Shown piece by piece: positions 42,079 through 54,694 of a stretch of DNA of 64,000 nt. This DNA is from Gnetum montanum (Eukaryota; Streptophyta; Gnetopsida; Gnetales; Gnetaceae): positions 966,061 to 1,030,060 of the forward strand of contig MNCI01004170.1 of assembly GCA_015680685.1 (NCBI GenBank), given 5' to 3'. The notes beneath the pieces are model-generated. The model did not search any database. It was not told the origin of the DNA and was given only the letters and a program-made list of their open reading frames with translations. The position numbers and the translations under genes were made by a program. How positions within the stretch are numbered: position 1 is the first letter of the stretch; each line of letters opens with the position of its first letter.

Positions 42079-44979
42079 ACCATAAAATTTTGCCCTTGTG
42101 TTCTTTGAACAAGATTTAGGTGCTTGCTAGTCTTTAGCAACATCAAAGCCCAAATACCTCAAAATAAACTTAGTAGTTATAAGACAAACTAGTCGTGAAT
42201 GTGTTTGTTATTGCAAATATTGAAATGGCTGGGGTATGTATGAAATCATAATTGGCTATCAAAAAAGAGATTCATCTATCTTTGTCAAATACTGTGAGTT
42301 TTTGGAGATTCCTATTTTGTTCAATCACTTAGTCTATATAGTTCCTATAGTACACTACTTGTAACAAATAAAATTGTACAAAAACATTTAAGCATAATTT
42401 TTCCAATCTACTCCTAATTTCCCCCAAAGAGAAAGTTCCATAAGAAAACTAGAAATAGAGCAAGCTTCAATGCACTTAGAAAGAGAAAGAAAAGAAAGAA
42501 TATTTGCATGAAATCTCAAATATATAAGAAAGATAAGTTGACATGAGAAAACACTTTGCAATAAAGCTATTCCAATTTAGTCTAACTACCAATTCCCAAA
42601 CCCTCTGAGCTCAACAATCAATTTTGTAAAGGACAATCTTATTATAGTACTAAAAATTCCTACGTAAATGACAAAGTAAGAGTCTTTATTTTAGCTAGTT
42701 GATAGTTGTAAGAAATTGCATTCAATAGAGCATTAAAAAATTTGATAATTTAAGAATTGAAATACCAAGACAATACACTTTAAAACAATGAAGCTATTTT
42801 AATCATCTTAAAATACCAAAGACTTTTCTAGATTCTCTATGCTCAAAACAGGTAATTTCATTAAGACATTATTATTAAATTACTCTTGAGGCTTTTCAAC
42901 AACATAAACTCTTCTATGATAACGTTAATAGAAGTCTAATATTGCACATAAATAGAACTATAAGGGCAATCTAGGAAAATCCCAAAATCAAATGTGAAGC
43001 ACCATTCTAACTAAACCATTAGCTAAGTAACTAGAACAAAATGGGATGAAATGAACTCATAGGATTAAAATAAACAAGTTGAATTGATGCCTTTAGGAAG
43101 TCATGCTTTACAAGAATTCTTCAAAGTTGCTTCTTCCAATCTTCAAAATTCTCCCCTTTCACTCTTTTACTTCTACCTTTGAAGGTTCTTTTATAGTGAC
43201 CTTAGTTTAGTTGCAATAATCATGAGAGGTTAAGGGTATTACAAATATCTAGGAAATTTATTTCTAACTTCCTTAAGAAGTTATAACTTCTAAAAGAAAA
43301 ATAAACTATAATTGGCAAGTGTCTCCTTATCAATTACAACCTTACAAATATCAAGGAGACACATTTATAATCTTCATGAGAGATTATAACTTCCATTTAA
43401 AATTTTAAATTCTAAAAAGTACAAGTTTTATTGATTAAATGATTATAAATTCTCCCATTTTGGAATTGTAAACCTCTTTTTTTTTTGAAAAATACTAGTT
43501 GTGATTTAAGTAAAACTTAATTCCTTATTTATAATAATTCATTTCTTTGTTTTTGAATTGAATTGTTATTAAGATCATGCAAGCTTATTATATGTGGTTG
43601 ATTTTTGATGTGCCTCATGTCAATGCTTGTCTCCATGGCCACCATGTCTGTTGTTGTGTTGCCTCCATTGTGTGTTCTTTGTGTGTCTTGCATTTCTTTC
43701 TTCTAGATCCTGCTACTATGGCTCAGGATGGCACTTCCACCATTGTTGGCTTGGGTTTTTGCACTCATTGTTGCCTAGTGCTACTCAGTAATTGTTGCCT
43801 CCATTGCAAAGAAAAAATCATGAATTCAAGCCCTATTTTGATTTCATTGCATCAATGCCCTATTCTGGTATGATGGCGTCAATGCCCTAAGGCCTCATGA
43901 TCACTTGTAGAGTGGAACTCATGCACAAGTAGTAGGAGAGGAGCTATCTTCTAAATCTCTGGTGCTACCATGAAAAATGCCATGATAGATACCGTCCATT
44001 TAGGATTCTTGGACTTGCAATTTTCAATATTCGGTAGTCACTACGTTAAGGCTTTTTTATTTAAAATGTTAAATTATTGATGCTTGTAAATTTGGCATGA
44101 TTGTTTGTCTGGGATGCCAATTTGTATAGATAAGCTCCTTTGCATAGTTGTTGGGCTTGTGTTCTTCCGTAAATCTAGAATTGTCATTTGCTTATGATTT
44201 TACTCTATATCACCATAATATCTTTTGTGGCAGGGGTTCTTGTTTGAAATATTAATGAATTTTTGGGCAATTTTGTTATTTTTTTTAACATCATTTAATA
44301 TGAATCTTGTTAATTTTGTGTCAAAATTATGGTCTTTTTCTTCCAATGTTTAATCAAATGTTGCTAAGCACTTGGACTTGGTATTTTCCCTTTGTTTAAT
44401 TTAAGATTCTTGGCTCTGCAACTTAATTTTTTGCCACCATTTGGAAACCACTATAGATTAAAATGTACAACATAGCAATTGATTTTCACATGATGAAGTT
44501 GTTCATTAGTTCTCTTTTACAAAGTTTTTGCATATTCATAGTAAAAAGGGATGCACTTAATTTCATTATTCTTGTGGAACACTTGATTTACCACTGCACT
44601 TAACTAATAAACTGATAAAAATGCAGGAATTAATAGAGATACAATTTCAAATATTCCTTTTTGAAATTGTTAAATTGATTCCCAGATTTCATCTCTTCCA
44701 TTGCATATGAGAAAACCACAATTTCTTCATAATGTAGGCTGAAAATGCCTTGCTAAGATTCTATTAATTCCATGCTTATAAACTCAAAATAAGCACACCT
44801 ATATAAAGAGAACTTTCCTTTAACACCTTTCTCCATTATGCTTCTCATGAAATTGCCCCTTAAAATAAATAATTTAACTCTTATTTTCCAATCATTTTTG
44901 AGAAGCTAATTGAGCAATTTCATTTCTTAGATCTCATTTCACAAATATGCTCCATAAATATGATGTAAATGTGATAACA
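42079..44979 (-). repeat. Element E 3' LTR (2901 bp)
   Basis: On the minus strand it begins TGTTATCACATTTACATC at 44979. A TATAAAA box is at 43189-43195, and R-U5 runs from about 43190 to 42079. Its outer end reads ACCATAAAATTTTGC right after CATAG, so the first bases (TATTGGTG in the other copy) are lost. No conserved ORF: the open frame at 43577-43873 is broken in the other LTR. Confidence 0.82.
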
Positions 44980-45008
44980 TGTCTTACCCCTCCCCCTGCC
45001 CCTTTAGC
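44980..45008 (-). promoter_or_regulatory. Polypurine tract of element E
   Basis: On the minus strand the tract reads AAAGGGGCAGGGGGAGGGG followed by TAAGACA, abutting the LTR start. It is more G-rich than in C. Confidence 0.75.
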
Positions 45009-45168
45009 ACATCAGGTGAGAAATGTAGAGTTTATTGGAAACTTTTCTTTTTACATAGAAACAAAAATCGTTTTTGAGGAAAACTTTCATCAAACTTAAG
45101 GTTTGATGAAATAAAAATCTCATTCTTAATAAAACTTAAGAAACTATACAAAAAAAGCTTCATACAAA

Positions 45169-45674
45169 CTAATTTGTAGGTGGGAAGAGGATAGTTAAAG
45201 TAACTCTTTTAAGGATTCCCATATCATGAACTCTCTCATATGTAATCTCAATAGTGATGAATGCCTTTCCTTCCTCTTTTTGCCTAGTTGATGCCTCAGC
45301 TTGGTCTTCACCTTTGTATTCAACAACTATCTTTTTGCATTTAACTCTTTAGCTACTGATTTCTGAGGTTCTTCCCAACTAGTTGCTTCAGTGCCTTGAG
45401 ACATGGAAGCCTCTCCTTAAGAATCATCTTTATGGAACTCTCCTTGGTACTCAATTTCAGTGGTGCATTCATGGAAGCTACCCGAAACATTGGATTGTAT
45501 AGCAAGTCCACTAGTGATAAATCTAAACTCATTTGAAAGCCAAAGTAAGAAAGGGCTTGCACTAGATGCTCCACGGGTAGTTGCCTTATAGTAGGCTCTC
45601 AATACATGCTTTGGACAACATCCTGTGACATATGGGATAAAAGGCCTTATTATTACCCTTTCTCATAGAACCAT
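45169..45674 (-). pseudogene. Element E accessory ORF, broken copy
   Basis: Homologue of 40072-40584 in the same place between integrase and 3' LTR. From the ATG at 45674 it reads with one early TGA (fourth codon), then RPFIPYVTGCCPKHVLRAYY, ASPFLLWLSNEFRFITSG and FHKDDS, where a second stop falls at a codon that is Trp in C. The remainder continues, partly in another frame, to a TAG at 45171. Length 506 bp against 513 bp in C. Stops fit G-to-A changes. Conservation of the motif block despite decay argues that it was a real gene when the element was active. Confidence 0.7.
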
Positions 45675-46145
45675 CTTTCTACCTCACACTTAAACACTTA
45701 ACTTGCCTTTTCACTTAAGCCTTGAATTGAGAAATGATATTTTTCCAAGCAATCCACATCTTCTTATATAATGTAAGGTAAATTTGAAATTCCCACCAAT
45801 TTCACTAACCAACTGTACCACTTAGCCAAAATTTATTATCTTTCAATCATTATATAGTTGCCTAATTTAAATTCCACTATTTGGTTGTTAAAATTAATTT
45901 ACCACTAAGTATTTATCTAACCATCACTCCCACTTACAAGTAATGATTACTTGAAATAATCTAAATTTAATTTTTAAAATAACACTTTACATTAAATATA
46001 TTTAAACTAGTACTCTAACATATACATGTTTTTATAATACTATATGGACTCATCTAACATATGTATAGAATATAAATACTATGGTTTAATATTATATAAG
46101 TTTCTCTATATAGTATTTATTATATATCTTACTACTAAAAGTTTA

Positions 46146-47400
46146 TTACTTACTACTATGTATACTAAGTATTATAGTTGCATACCTATATATATAAGTT
46201 GTGGGTAGTTGTCCGAAATTATGTTTTATATTATGTAGAAATTGCAACTCTATCCCATCTAATGTTGATAATTTGTAAGTATCCTCCAATAATTGCTTCT
46301 TAATTAGAAATGGACCAATCCATATTGCTAAAAATTTATTTGGCTTCTTCATATTCCATAATAATACAAGATCACCAACTTTAAAAGTTCTTTTCAAAAC
46401 TTTTTTATCAAACCACCTTTTGACTTGAGAAGCATTTTTTAATATATTATCTTTAGCTCTATCCATTTTGGCTTTTCTTTTGATGAGAAAAGTCATGAAA
46501 CTTCTATCATAATTAGATTTCTCACTATACTTTTGCACAAAATTTGAGATAGAACTTATAATCTTGTTCGTAATTCTTATAGGTAGATCATAGACCAAGT
46601 TATAAGCTAATGTTCCAATATCCTTAAATCTAATATAGTTAGTCCATAATGCAAATTGTAAGTAATTGATCCAATTTCCTGGATTTCCAACTATTGAATT
46701 TTTGATGTAGGAAATAAACTTTTTATTTGTAGATTCAGCTAAGCCATTCCCTTAAGGATAATAATTTGAAGAAGAAAATAGAAAGATGGATTTTTATGAT
46801 GCCCATGTTATAAATTCTTTAGATTGAAAAGCTAGTCCATTATCAGATACCAATACTTCAGGTAGATCAAAATGACTTAGAATCTAATCTTCCAAGAAGT
46901 CAGTCACATTTGATGTTGAACTTTTTCTTAGAACCTTTGCTTTAAGCCATTTGGTAAAGTAATTAATAGATATGAGAATAAACTTATGTTTGGCTCTTGA
47001 AGAAGTAATTATATGAATAAAATTCAAGACCCATTGTTGAAATGGTCTATCTTTAATTATAGGTTTTAAAGGAGCTTTAGCCTTTTTAATCTTCGATTCA
47101 TGAATTTGACATTTCTAAGATCTTTGAATTTTCAAACTAGTATCTTGGTACATACTAGGCCAATAATAGCCATAATGGAGTATATGTTACATAGTAGAGT
47201 TAGGAGATTCATATAATGAATTAGAATGATCATGCAATTGTTCTAAGATAGGATCAATTTGATCATTGTGAACACATTCTAACAAAACTCCTCTAAAATC
47301 ATTTCAGTATAAGATTCCATCTTTGATCACAAATTTATTTGCCTTTTTGAAGAAAGCTCTCTTTTGACTTGCAGTTAGGTTATTTGGAACCTTTCATGTA
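46146..47400 (-). pseudogene. Element E integrase
   Basis: Minus-strand. The zinc-binding part lies near 47230-47100 (a CQIHESK pair). In the core the first Asp is Asn in LISINYFTKW, the second Asp is present in VSDNGLAFQSKEF, and the Glu is present in GNGLAESTNKK. The C-terminal part is open at 46598-46146, with VKRWFDKKVLKRTFKVGDLVLL, a YKLSTLDGIELQF chromodomain-like block and GQLPTTY near the end. C instead has the first Asp and lacks the Glu, so the two copies were inactivated separately. Confidence 0.85.
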
Positions 47401-47454
47401 TTAAGGAATTCTAGAATCTCACCATACCAATTTCATTCATTAGTCTTAAGCATA

Positions 47455-47870
47455 CATACTCAATCTTCTCTAACCATTAACCTGGCTAATCCCATTCCTT
47501 TAATAGTTTTGCAAATTTTCAACAAAATGGTGAAACCTTGAAGTTTTATAAGCCACTTCCTTCTTTTCAATCCAATTTCATTTTGGGCTAAGAATTGTTT
47601 GACTGCAGGCTCTATTAGCATAATATGAACTAATGAGCTTTCCAAGTAATATTTGAAATGTAGAAGTATCTTAAAAATTGAAAATGCTTGTTTCTCTAAG
47701 TCTAAATAATTTAGCTCTAAACCTTTCAATTAATATCCAAATAATTTGATTAGTTTATCTTGACCTTTATCTTTTTGAGTTAAAATGACAACAACTAAAT
47801 GATTTGAAGCAAAAGCATATAACTAGAAGTCTTCTTTTAATTTTGGCTTTACTAAATATGGAGCTCCTTA
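47455..47870 (-). pseudogene. Element E ordinary gypsy RNase H
   Basis: Open part 47729-47460 with LNYLDLEKQAFSIFKILLHF (catalytic Glu block), YYLESSLVHIMLIEPAVKQF and a KWLIKLQGF stretch. The first Asp block lies upstream near 47830 but is damaged by frameshifts. It follows RT at the usual place, and the matching domain in C is at 38095-38500. Confidence 0.68.
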
Positions 47871-48094
47871 AATAACTTTTTTAATTTCTGCTAAGGCTTT
47901 CTCTGATTTTGGTGCTTTCTCTACGAGGACATCTTTCTTTAGCATATGCATTAAAGTTTTAGTATTTCAGTGAATCCAAGGATAAATTTCTTAACAAATT
48001 TTATCTTCCCAAAGAAAGATCTAAGAAACATTTTACTTGTATTATGCTTGATGTTTTGTACTACTAAAATTCAAGAATTATCTATAGCAATTCC

Positions 48095-48990
48095 TTCTTA
48101 ATAGATTACATGGCCTAGTAATCTTCCTAATTTAACCCCAAAGATACATTTCTTAGGATTTAATGAAATATCATACTCATGACATCTATTAAACACTTGT
48201 TGAATATGACCAATATGATCTTCCTTTCTTTTTGAAAAGATAGTAATATCATCTAAATAAACCATATTGAATTCACCTATTAAACCTTTAAATGCTAAAT
48301 CCATTGTTCTTTGAAAAGTAGTTCCAACATTTGATAATCCAAATGGCATTCTTTGGTAAGAGAAATTTTCCCACTTGTTGATAAATGCTATCTTATGTTT
48401 GTCATCCTTATCTACCATAATCTGATTATAGCTTGAAAATCATCTAGGAAAGAATAGACTTGACAACTTGATACTTTGATCAACATCTCATCAATTCTAG
48501 GAAGTGGATATTTACCTTTTTTGAGGCTTCATTCAAGTTTCTAAAATCCACACAAAGCCTAATATCATCATTCTTCTTTCTTACTGGAACAAGGTTAGCA
48601 AGCCATGTTGAATATAGGACTGGATATATGATTTATACTTATAATAAATTTTTTATCTTAGCTTCAATAGTTGGCTCAAATGAGGGATTAAATTTCCTTT
48701 ATTTTTATTTAATTGTCTTACAACTATATATCAAAGGAATTTTATGTGTTATCACATCTGGTCTAAAAGTTTTCAGATCATCATAAGACCAAGCAAAATT
48801 TTCCAAATTATTTTTCAGGACTAATAATAAATCTTGGTTGAAAAATAAATCCTTTTTCCTTTGTGACATTTAACATCTTTGGTATCTCAATGGATCCAAG
48901 ATTTATCACTTCAAAAGCTTGATCATCTAGATTCTGCATATCTTTTCCAATAAGAAAATTTTTATTGAAATCATGTTCATGATCAATCAC
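48095..48990 (-). pseudogene. Element E reverse transcriptase
   Basis: It begins with the pre-RT linker open at 48990-48808 (IGKDMQNLDDQAFEVINLGS), then LCVDFRNLNEASKK near 48560-48510. The main open part 48418-48098 gives FSYQRMPFGLSNVGTTFQRT, then MVYLDDITIFSKRKEDH, the intact YLDD catalytic box, then RCHEYDISLNPKKCIFG and the LGHVI end. Upstream Asp-containing block near 48450 is disrupted by frameshift. The PFGL and YLDD motifs are clear gypsy RT signatures. Confidence 0.88.
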
Positions 48991-49129
48991 CTTTTTGGAA
49001 ATAAAATTTGTCTTAAACCTTGATGTAGTTTTAGGTATGATTTGACCTTTGAATTCTTACTTATTCTTTATAAACCTGAGTACTTCATCATCATCTTCAA
49101 ATACTTGTAAATGCTTTATGTTATCTAGT

Positions 49130-49595
49130 ACTGATGGTTGATGTTTTTTCTCAATCATTACACCTTCATAACCTTTTATCTTTTTCACTTCTAATGATGA
49201 GGCTGCTTTTGCTAAGTCATCTGCTATATAATTATTCTCTCTACCTATATGTTCTATTTGCTAGCGATGAAATTGATCCAACATTTTATAGAAAAGTTGT
49301 TTATAGGGTCGTAAGAATGAGCTCTTTACCACATAATTACCTTTAATCTATTCATAGACTAATCTTAAGTCTCTCTTAATGGTGATTACCTTGATGTTGT
49401 TCTAATTCCAATACAAAAAACTTCATATTCGACCTTATTGTTAGTACAAGGGAAAGATAGATGAATTGCCCTAAATATTTTTTGGAAATCATCTTTTACT
49501 AGAACTACTCCAACTCCTACACCTTTCAAGTTACAAGAGCCATCGAAGTATAGTTTCCATTTTCTTTCATCTTGGAATTCTTCTTTTTCCAAATT
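49130..49595 (-). pseudogene. Element E extra RNase H, between protease and RT
   Basis: Open at 49592-49386 as KWKLYFDGSCNLKGVGVGVV (first Asp), CTNNKVEYEVFCIGI (Glu). After a frameshift it continues with a KRDLRLVYE block (third Asp), a KSSFLRPYKQLFYKML stretch and NNYIADDLAKAA (fourth Asp), ending near 49130 with DNIKHLQVFEDDD. All four acidic residues remain. The frame then runs directly into the pre-RT linker. Together with the copy at 32545-32990 this shows the domain order PR, extra RNase H, RT, RNase H, integrase as a family trait. Confidence 0.78.
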
Positions 49596-49639
49596 ATCAA
49601 TTTCTTGAAGTTTGCAAATTAATATATTTCAAAAGCTCT

Positions 49640-50100
49640 TTTTTCAACAACTTTGTTCTTTCCATTTGAAGTAATGTTTTCATTCATCAAAGGCTCACTG
49701 TAAATGTATATTTGATTTGGCTCTTCCCTCCAAGGTAGTCACATATGTGACTAATCCATTGGTATGTAACCTGAGAAATTCTTATTCCTACTTCTACTCA
49801 ACAAAAGATTATGTGAATTTGGTATATCTACCACTTGAATAGTCACTCTACTTTTGATATGGGATTTAAAAGAAATTTCTGATTACACATTGGGCTGTTG
49901 ATCCACAATCTTTACTCTACTTTTTTCTACTTGAATGATCTTTTTATTTGATTTTTTTGAAATCATACCAAGTTTTTTGCATATAGACAATGGCATAATA
50001 GTAGAGGAAGCTTTAGAATCGACCAAAAAATTATGAAGATACTTGTCTTTTAACTTCATTGTCAAAAGAAAAGGAGGAGCTTCTTTATTAGGAGTACAAT
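49640..50100 (-). pseudogene. Element E protease
   Basis: Open part 50065-49883 with the active-site segment FLVDSKASSTIMPLS: the catalytic Asp is kept but Lys replaces Gly. VEKSRVKIVDQQPNV follows. After a stop it continues with the segment corresponding to C residues 80-170, including a TTLEGRA-like stretch near 49730. The lesion differs from that of C. Confidence 0.7.
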
Positions 50101-50149
50101 AATAGCTAGTTTTTTTTTTTGTTTTTTCAATGTTTGATACATAGCTTAA

Positions 50150-50800
50150 CTCTAATTCTTTGTCTTTCTTTTTACATTTAATAAACTTTAAAGCCTTTCT
50201 TTGCTAATCTCTTATCTATAACAATTGATATATGCTAATGTTGGCTTTAACATGTTTAAGATACTCAACTATATCATATTCTCCATCTCTATAAAAGCCT
50301 CATTTCTTCATCCATGTATTAAAAGACGAATTTTGAATAGTTTTCTCTACTTGATCTTCTTTATTTTTACTTTTCTATCTTCTACTTGATTCGAAAACCT
50401 TTCTCTTAGTGGATGGATTAGAAATGACATTTGGAGGTCTGGAAGTAGTTAACCTTCTTTTGATCAAAGATTATATCCATTTTCTTCATTGTTATTATAC
50501 TCTTCATTTGATTATATATCCTCTTTAGAACTTGATAGAGAAGAAGTATCACTAGATCCATTGTTAGAAGATTTGCTTGCATAATGAACACTAGATAGCT
50601 CATTATTAGATTCAATATCAAAGAAGTTAGACATAACAAGATCACTTTCATCCTCATCTTCTACTAATTTAGTATCTTGATGCTTATGTTTCCTATTTTT
50701 ATTTTTCTCGATTTTAACTTTTGCCAAAGATTTTTCTAGTTTCACCACTTTGTTGGAAAAATCTCTCATTAACTATTCTTTTGTAGATTATTTGCTTTCT
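50150..50800 (-). pseudogene. Element E gag-protease linker
   Basis: Open part 50769-50512: VVKLEKSLAKVKIEKNKNRK (possible coiled coil), then the acidic VEDEDESDLV and a Ser/Asn-rich SSNNGSSDTSSLSSS run. Homologous to 31311-31972. Function not recognised. Confidence 0.55.
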
Positions 50801-50959
50801 GACTCTTGTTCTGTTTTAACACGAGGTGGCTCCATTAATGCTTTAAGTTGAGCAAAATCTTACATAGGAATAATCATTTTCTCTTCTCTTTTTTGAGTTG
50901 TGATAATCTCTTCATGATTCAAGTTCAACTATCTTTCTAAATGTATAGCTTTACTAAAG

Positions 50960-51632
50960 TAGTTATTTAGTGTTACCAAGTTGGAGTTCTCCTTAAGCAT
51001 ATTGAAATATTGGGATTCACATCCTTAAGATAAGTATCTCTAAGCACTTCATCTGATGGTCTATATTGTCTATGAAAGAGTCCAAAAATTCTTTGAAACT
51101 TAATGTTGAAATCTCTAATTGACTCTTTAAATCCTTTCTTAGCTTGTATTACCCCATAATATAGTTGTTGATCCAATTAATTGTCAAACTGAGCTAAGAA
51201 AAGACTTTTCATGTCATTCCAACTTATGATATTGTTACTTGGCAAGATCTAATACCAAATTTAAGCCATATCCTTTAAATTTGTAATAAAAAATCTACAA
51301 GCTTGATCTTCATGTTGAACATTTTCATGAGTCAAAGCTAACTCAAATAAATGAATACACTCTTCAGCCAAGTAATCTTTTCCAGGAATAAAAGGCTCAA
51401 GCAAATATTTGTAAACTACCTTAGGAATATTGTTGTAATTTTGGAATCTTAATGATGTAACTCTTTGCCAAGGATTTTCTATCCTATTATAATTCCTTTT
51501 GGTCTTCACTCCACTACTTGTTCCAAACTCAAAAACCTTCTTTTGTTCCCCATCTAATGGATAATTATTCTTGTAATCAATAATTTCTTTGGAACCTTTG
51601 AAATTTTCCAAACTATTAGTTTGTTTGGTCAT
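50960..51632 (-). pseudogene. Element E gag
   Basis: It starts at the ATG at 51632 (MTKQTNSLENFKGSKEIIDY). Open 51632-51261 with NPWQRVTSLRFQNYNNIP and HLFELALTHENVQHEDQACR, then open 51176-50973 with a GVIQAKKGFKESIRDFNIKF block and RQYRPSDEVLRDTYLKD. Between them two stops fall at codons that are Gln or Ser in C. It is a Retrotrans_gag-type capsid, about 220 codons seen, with no zinc knuckle. Confidence 0.8.
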
Positions 51633-51659
51633 GAATTGAAAATAGTATCTAATTTCTAC

Positions 51660-51860
51660 GCCCTACTAGCAACAAAGAACTATTGGTGTGCTAGGACTAT
51701 TAAGCTTATAAACTTAGAGGACAAATTTTTAGCCCTTCCTCGAGTGCCAAAAGAACTATTAGTGTGCTTGGCCTATCAATCTCTTTAAATGTAATGAACT
51801 TTGGTAACAAATTTTCATTCCCTTCTGCTAACAAAAAAAGAACTATTGGTGACCATTTGG
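51660..51860 (-). repeat. Element E leader with three tandem copies of the post-LTR sequence
   Basis: On the plus strand the word AGAACTATTGGTG (or AGAACTATTAGTG) occurs at about 51676, 51752 and 51839, each preceded by an A-rich GCTAACAAAA-like stretch and followed by GCTAGG, GCTTGG or GACC. Step sizes are about 76 and 87 bp. The outermost copy spans the LTR junction; element C has only one copy (30346). Confidence 0.75.
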
Positions 51861-54694
51861 GATTGCTAACTTTGTGGGCCTCTAGGTCTTATGACTTTTT
51901 GGGATCACAGGATCAAAGGTATTCTTCAAATAAGATTTAGGTGCTTGTTGATCTCTCATAACACCAAGGTCCAAATATGTCCAAATAAACTTAGCAGTTA
52001 TAAAATGAACTAGTTGTGAGTATGTGTATGTTGTTGTGAATATTGAAATGGTTGGGTTATGTATGAAATTGTAGTTGGATATCAAAAAAGAGATTCAACT
52101 ATCTTTTTCAAATACTATGAGTTGTTGGAGATTCCTATTTTGTTCAATTACTTAGTCTATATGGTTCCTATAGTACACTAGTAACAAATAAAATTTTACA
52201 AAAATATTTGAGCACAATTCTTCTAATCTACTCCTAATTTTCCCCCAGAGAGAAAGTTCCACAAAAAAACTAGAAATAGAGTGAGATTCAATGAACTTAG
52301 AAAGAGAAAGGAAAGAAAGCAGATTTGCATGAAATCTCAAATATTTAAGTAAGATAAATTGATAGGATAATCTTATTATATTAGCAAAAATCATTGCGTA
52401 AATGACAAAGTACGAGTCTCTATTTTGGTTAGTTAATAGTTGTCAAGAATTGCATTCAATAAAGCCTTAAAAAATTTGACAATTTCAGGATTGAAATACT
52501 AAGACCATACACTTTAAAAGAATGAAGCTATTTCAATCATCTCAAAATACCAAAGATTCTTCTAGATTCTCTATGCTCAAAACGGGCAATTTCATTAAGA
52601 AATTACTATTAAATTACTGTTGAGGCTTTCCAACAACATAAGCTCTTTTATGGTAACCTTAATAGATGTCTAAGATTGTGCAAAAATAGCATTATAAGAG
52701 CAACCTAGGAATTATCCCAAAATGAAATGCCAAGCACCATACTAACTAAATCATTAGCTAAGTAACTAAAACAAAATGGAAAGAAATGAAATCACAGGAT
52801 TAAAACAAAAAAAAGTTGAATTGATGCCTTTACCAAGCTATGCTTTATAAGAATTCTTCAAATTTTCTTTTTCCAATCTGCAAAATTCCCCCCTTCACTC
52901 TTTTACTTCTACCATTGAAGGTTCTTTTATAGTGATCTTAGGGTAGCTATAATAATTATGAGAGGTTAAGGGTATTACAAATATCTAGCAAATTTATTTC
53001 TAACTTCCTTAAGAAGTTATAAATTATAAAAGAAAAATAAGCTATAACTGGCAAGTGTCTCATTATCAATTACAAGCTTATAAATATCAAGGAGACCCAT
53101 TTATAGTCTTCATGGGAGATTATAACTTTCATTTGAAATTTTAAATTTCAAAAAGTAAAATTTTATTGATTAAATGATTATAAATTCTCCAATTTTGGAA
53201 TTGTAAACATCTTCTTTTTTTTTTTGAAAAATACTCGTTGTAATCTAGGTAAACCTTAATTCCTTGTTTATAACAATTCATTTTTTTTGTTTTTGAATTA
53301 AATTGTTATTAAGGTCATACAACCTTAATATACATGGTTGATTTTTGACATGCCTCACATTGATGCTTGTCTCTGTGGCCACCATGCCTGTTGTTGTGTC
53401 GCCTCCTTTGCATGCATTCTTTGTGTGTCTTGCATTTCTCACTTCCAGATCCTACTGCTACGGATTAAGATGGTACTTCCACTGGCATCACCTTGGGTTT
53501 CTACACTCATTACCACTTAGTGCTGCTCAGTAACTATTGCCTCCATTATGGTGAAATAATCATGGATTTAAGCCCTATTTTGGTTTCATGGCATCAATGC
53601 CTCACAGCCACATGATCCCTTGTAGAGTGGAACTCACACGCGGGTAGTAGGAGAGGAGCTATCTTCCAAATCTCTAGCGCTACCATGAAAAATGCCATGA
53701 TAGATACCCTCCATATAGGATTCTTGGACCTATAATTTTTAGTGTTTGATAGCTATTTCCTTAGGGCTTTTTTCTTTAAAATGTTATATTATTGATGCTT
53801 GTAGGTTTGGCATGATTGTTTCTCTAGAACGTCGATTTGTATAAATCTACTCCTTTGCATAGTTTCTAGGCTTGTGTTCTTTTGTAAATATGGAATTATT
53901 GTTTGTTTACAATTGTACTCTATATTGCCATAATTTCTTCTATGGTAGGGGTTCTTGTTTGAAATATCAATGAATTTCTAGGTGATTTTGTTGACTATTT
54001 TTAACACTGTTTAACAAGAATCTTGTTAACTTTGGTCAAAATTATGATCTTGTTCTTCCAAAATTTAATCAAATGCTACTAAGCACTTGGACTAGGTATT
54101 TTCCCTTTGTTTAATTTAAGATTCTTGGCTTTGCAACTTAATTTTCTATCATCATTTGGAAACCACTATAGATTAAAATTTATAACATAGCAATTGATTT
54201 CCACATAATGAAGTTATTCATCAGTTCTCTTTTACAAAGTTTTTGCATATTCACAATGAAAAGGGATGCACTTAATTTCATTATTCTTGTGAAACATCCA
54301 ATTTACCACTACACTTAACTGATAAACTGATAAAAATGTAGGAACCAATGGAGATACAATTGCAAATAATCCTTTTTACAATTTTCAAATTAATTCCTAG
54401 ATTTCATCTCCTCCATTGCATATGGGAAAACCATAATTTCTTCATAATGTAGGTTGAAAGCACCATGCTAAGATTCTATTAATTCCATGCTTATAACTTG
54501 AAAATGAGCACACCTATATAAAGAGCACTTTCCTTTAACACCTTTCTCCATTATGCTTCTCATGAAATTGCCCCTTAAAAGAAATAATTTAACTCTCATT
54601 TTCCAATCATCTTTGAGAAGCTAATTGAATAGTTTCATTTCTTAGATCTTATTTTACAAATATTCTTCATAAATATGGTGTAAATGTGACAACA
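51844..54694 (-). repeat. Element E 5' LTR (2851 bp)
   Basis: The left plus-strand end is TATTGGTGACC (the solo copy has TGTTGGTGACT) and the right end is GTGTAAATGTGACAACA. TATAAAA box at 52925-52931 on the minus strand, so U3 spans 54694-52932 and R-U5 about 52900-51844. U3 contains a GC-richer block at 53330-53700, also in the other LTR, with words such as CCACCATGCCTGTTGTTGTG. It may be an old captured segment but I recognise no protein. Confidence 0.82.

Noticed and set aside
43577-43873. 98-aa Cys/His-rich frame in the E 3' LTR
   Set aside because: The corresponding region of the other LTR (53338-53533) is open only in shorter, shifted frames, so it is not conserved as protein.
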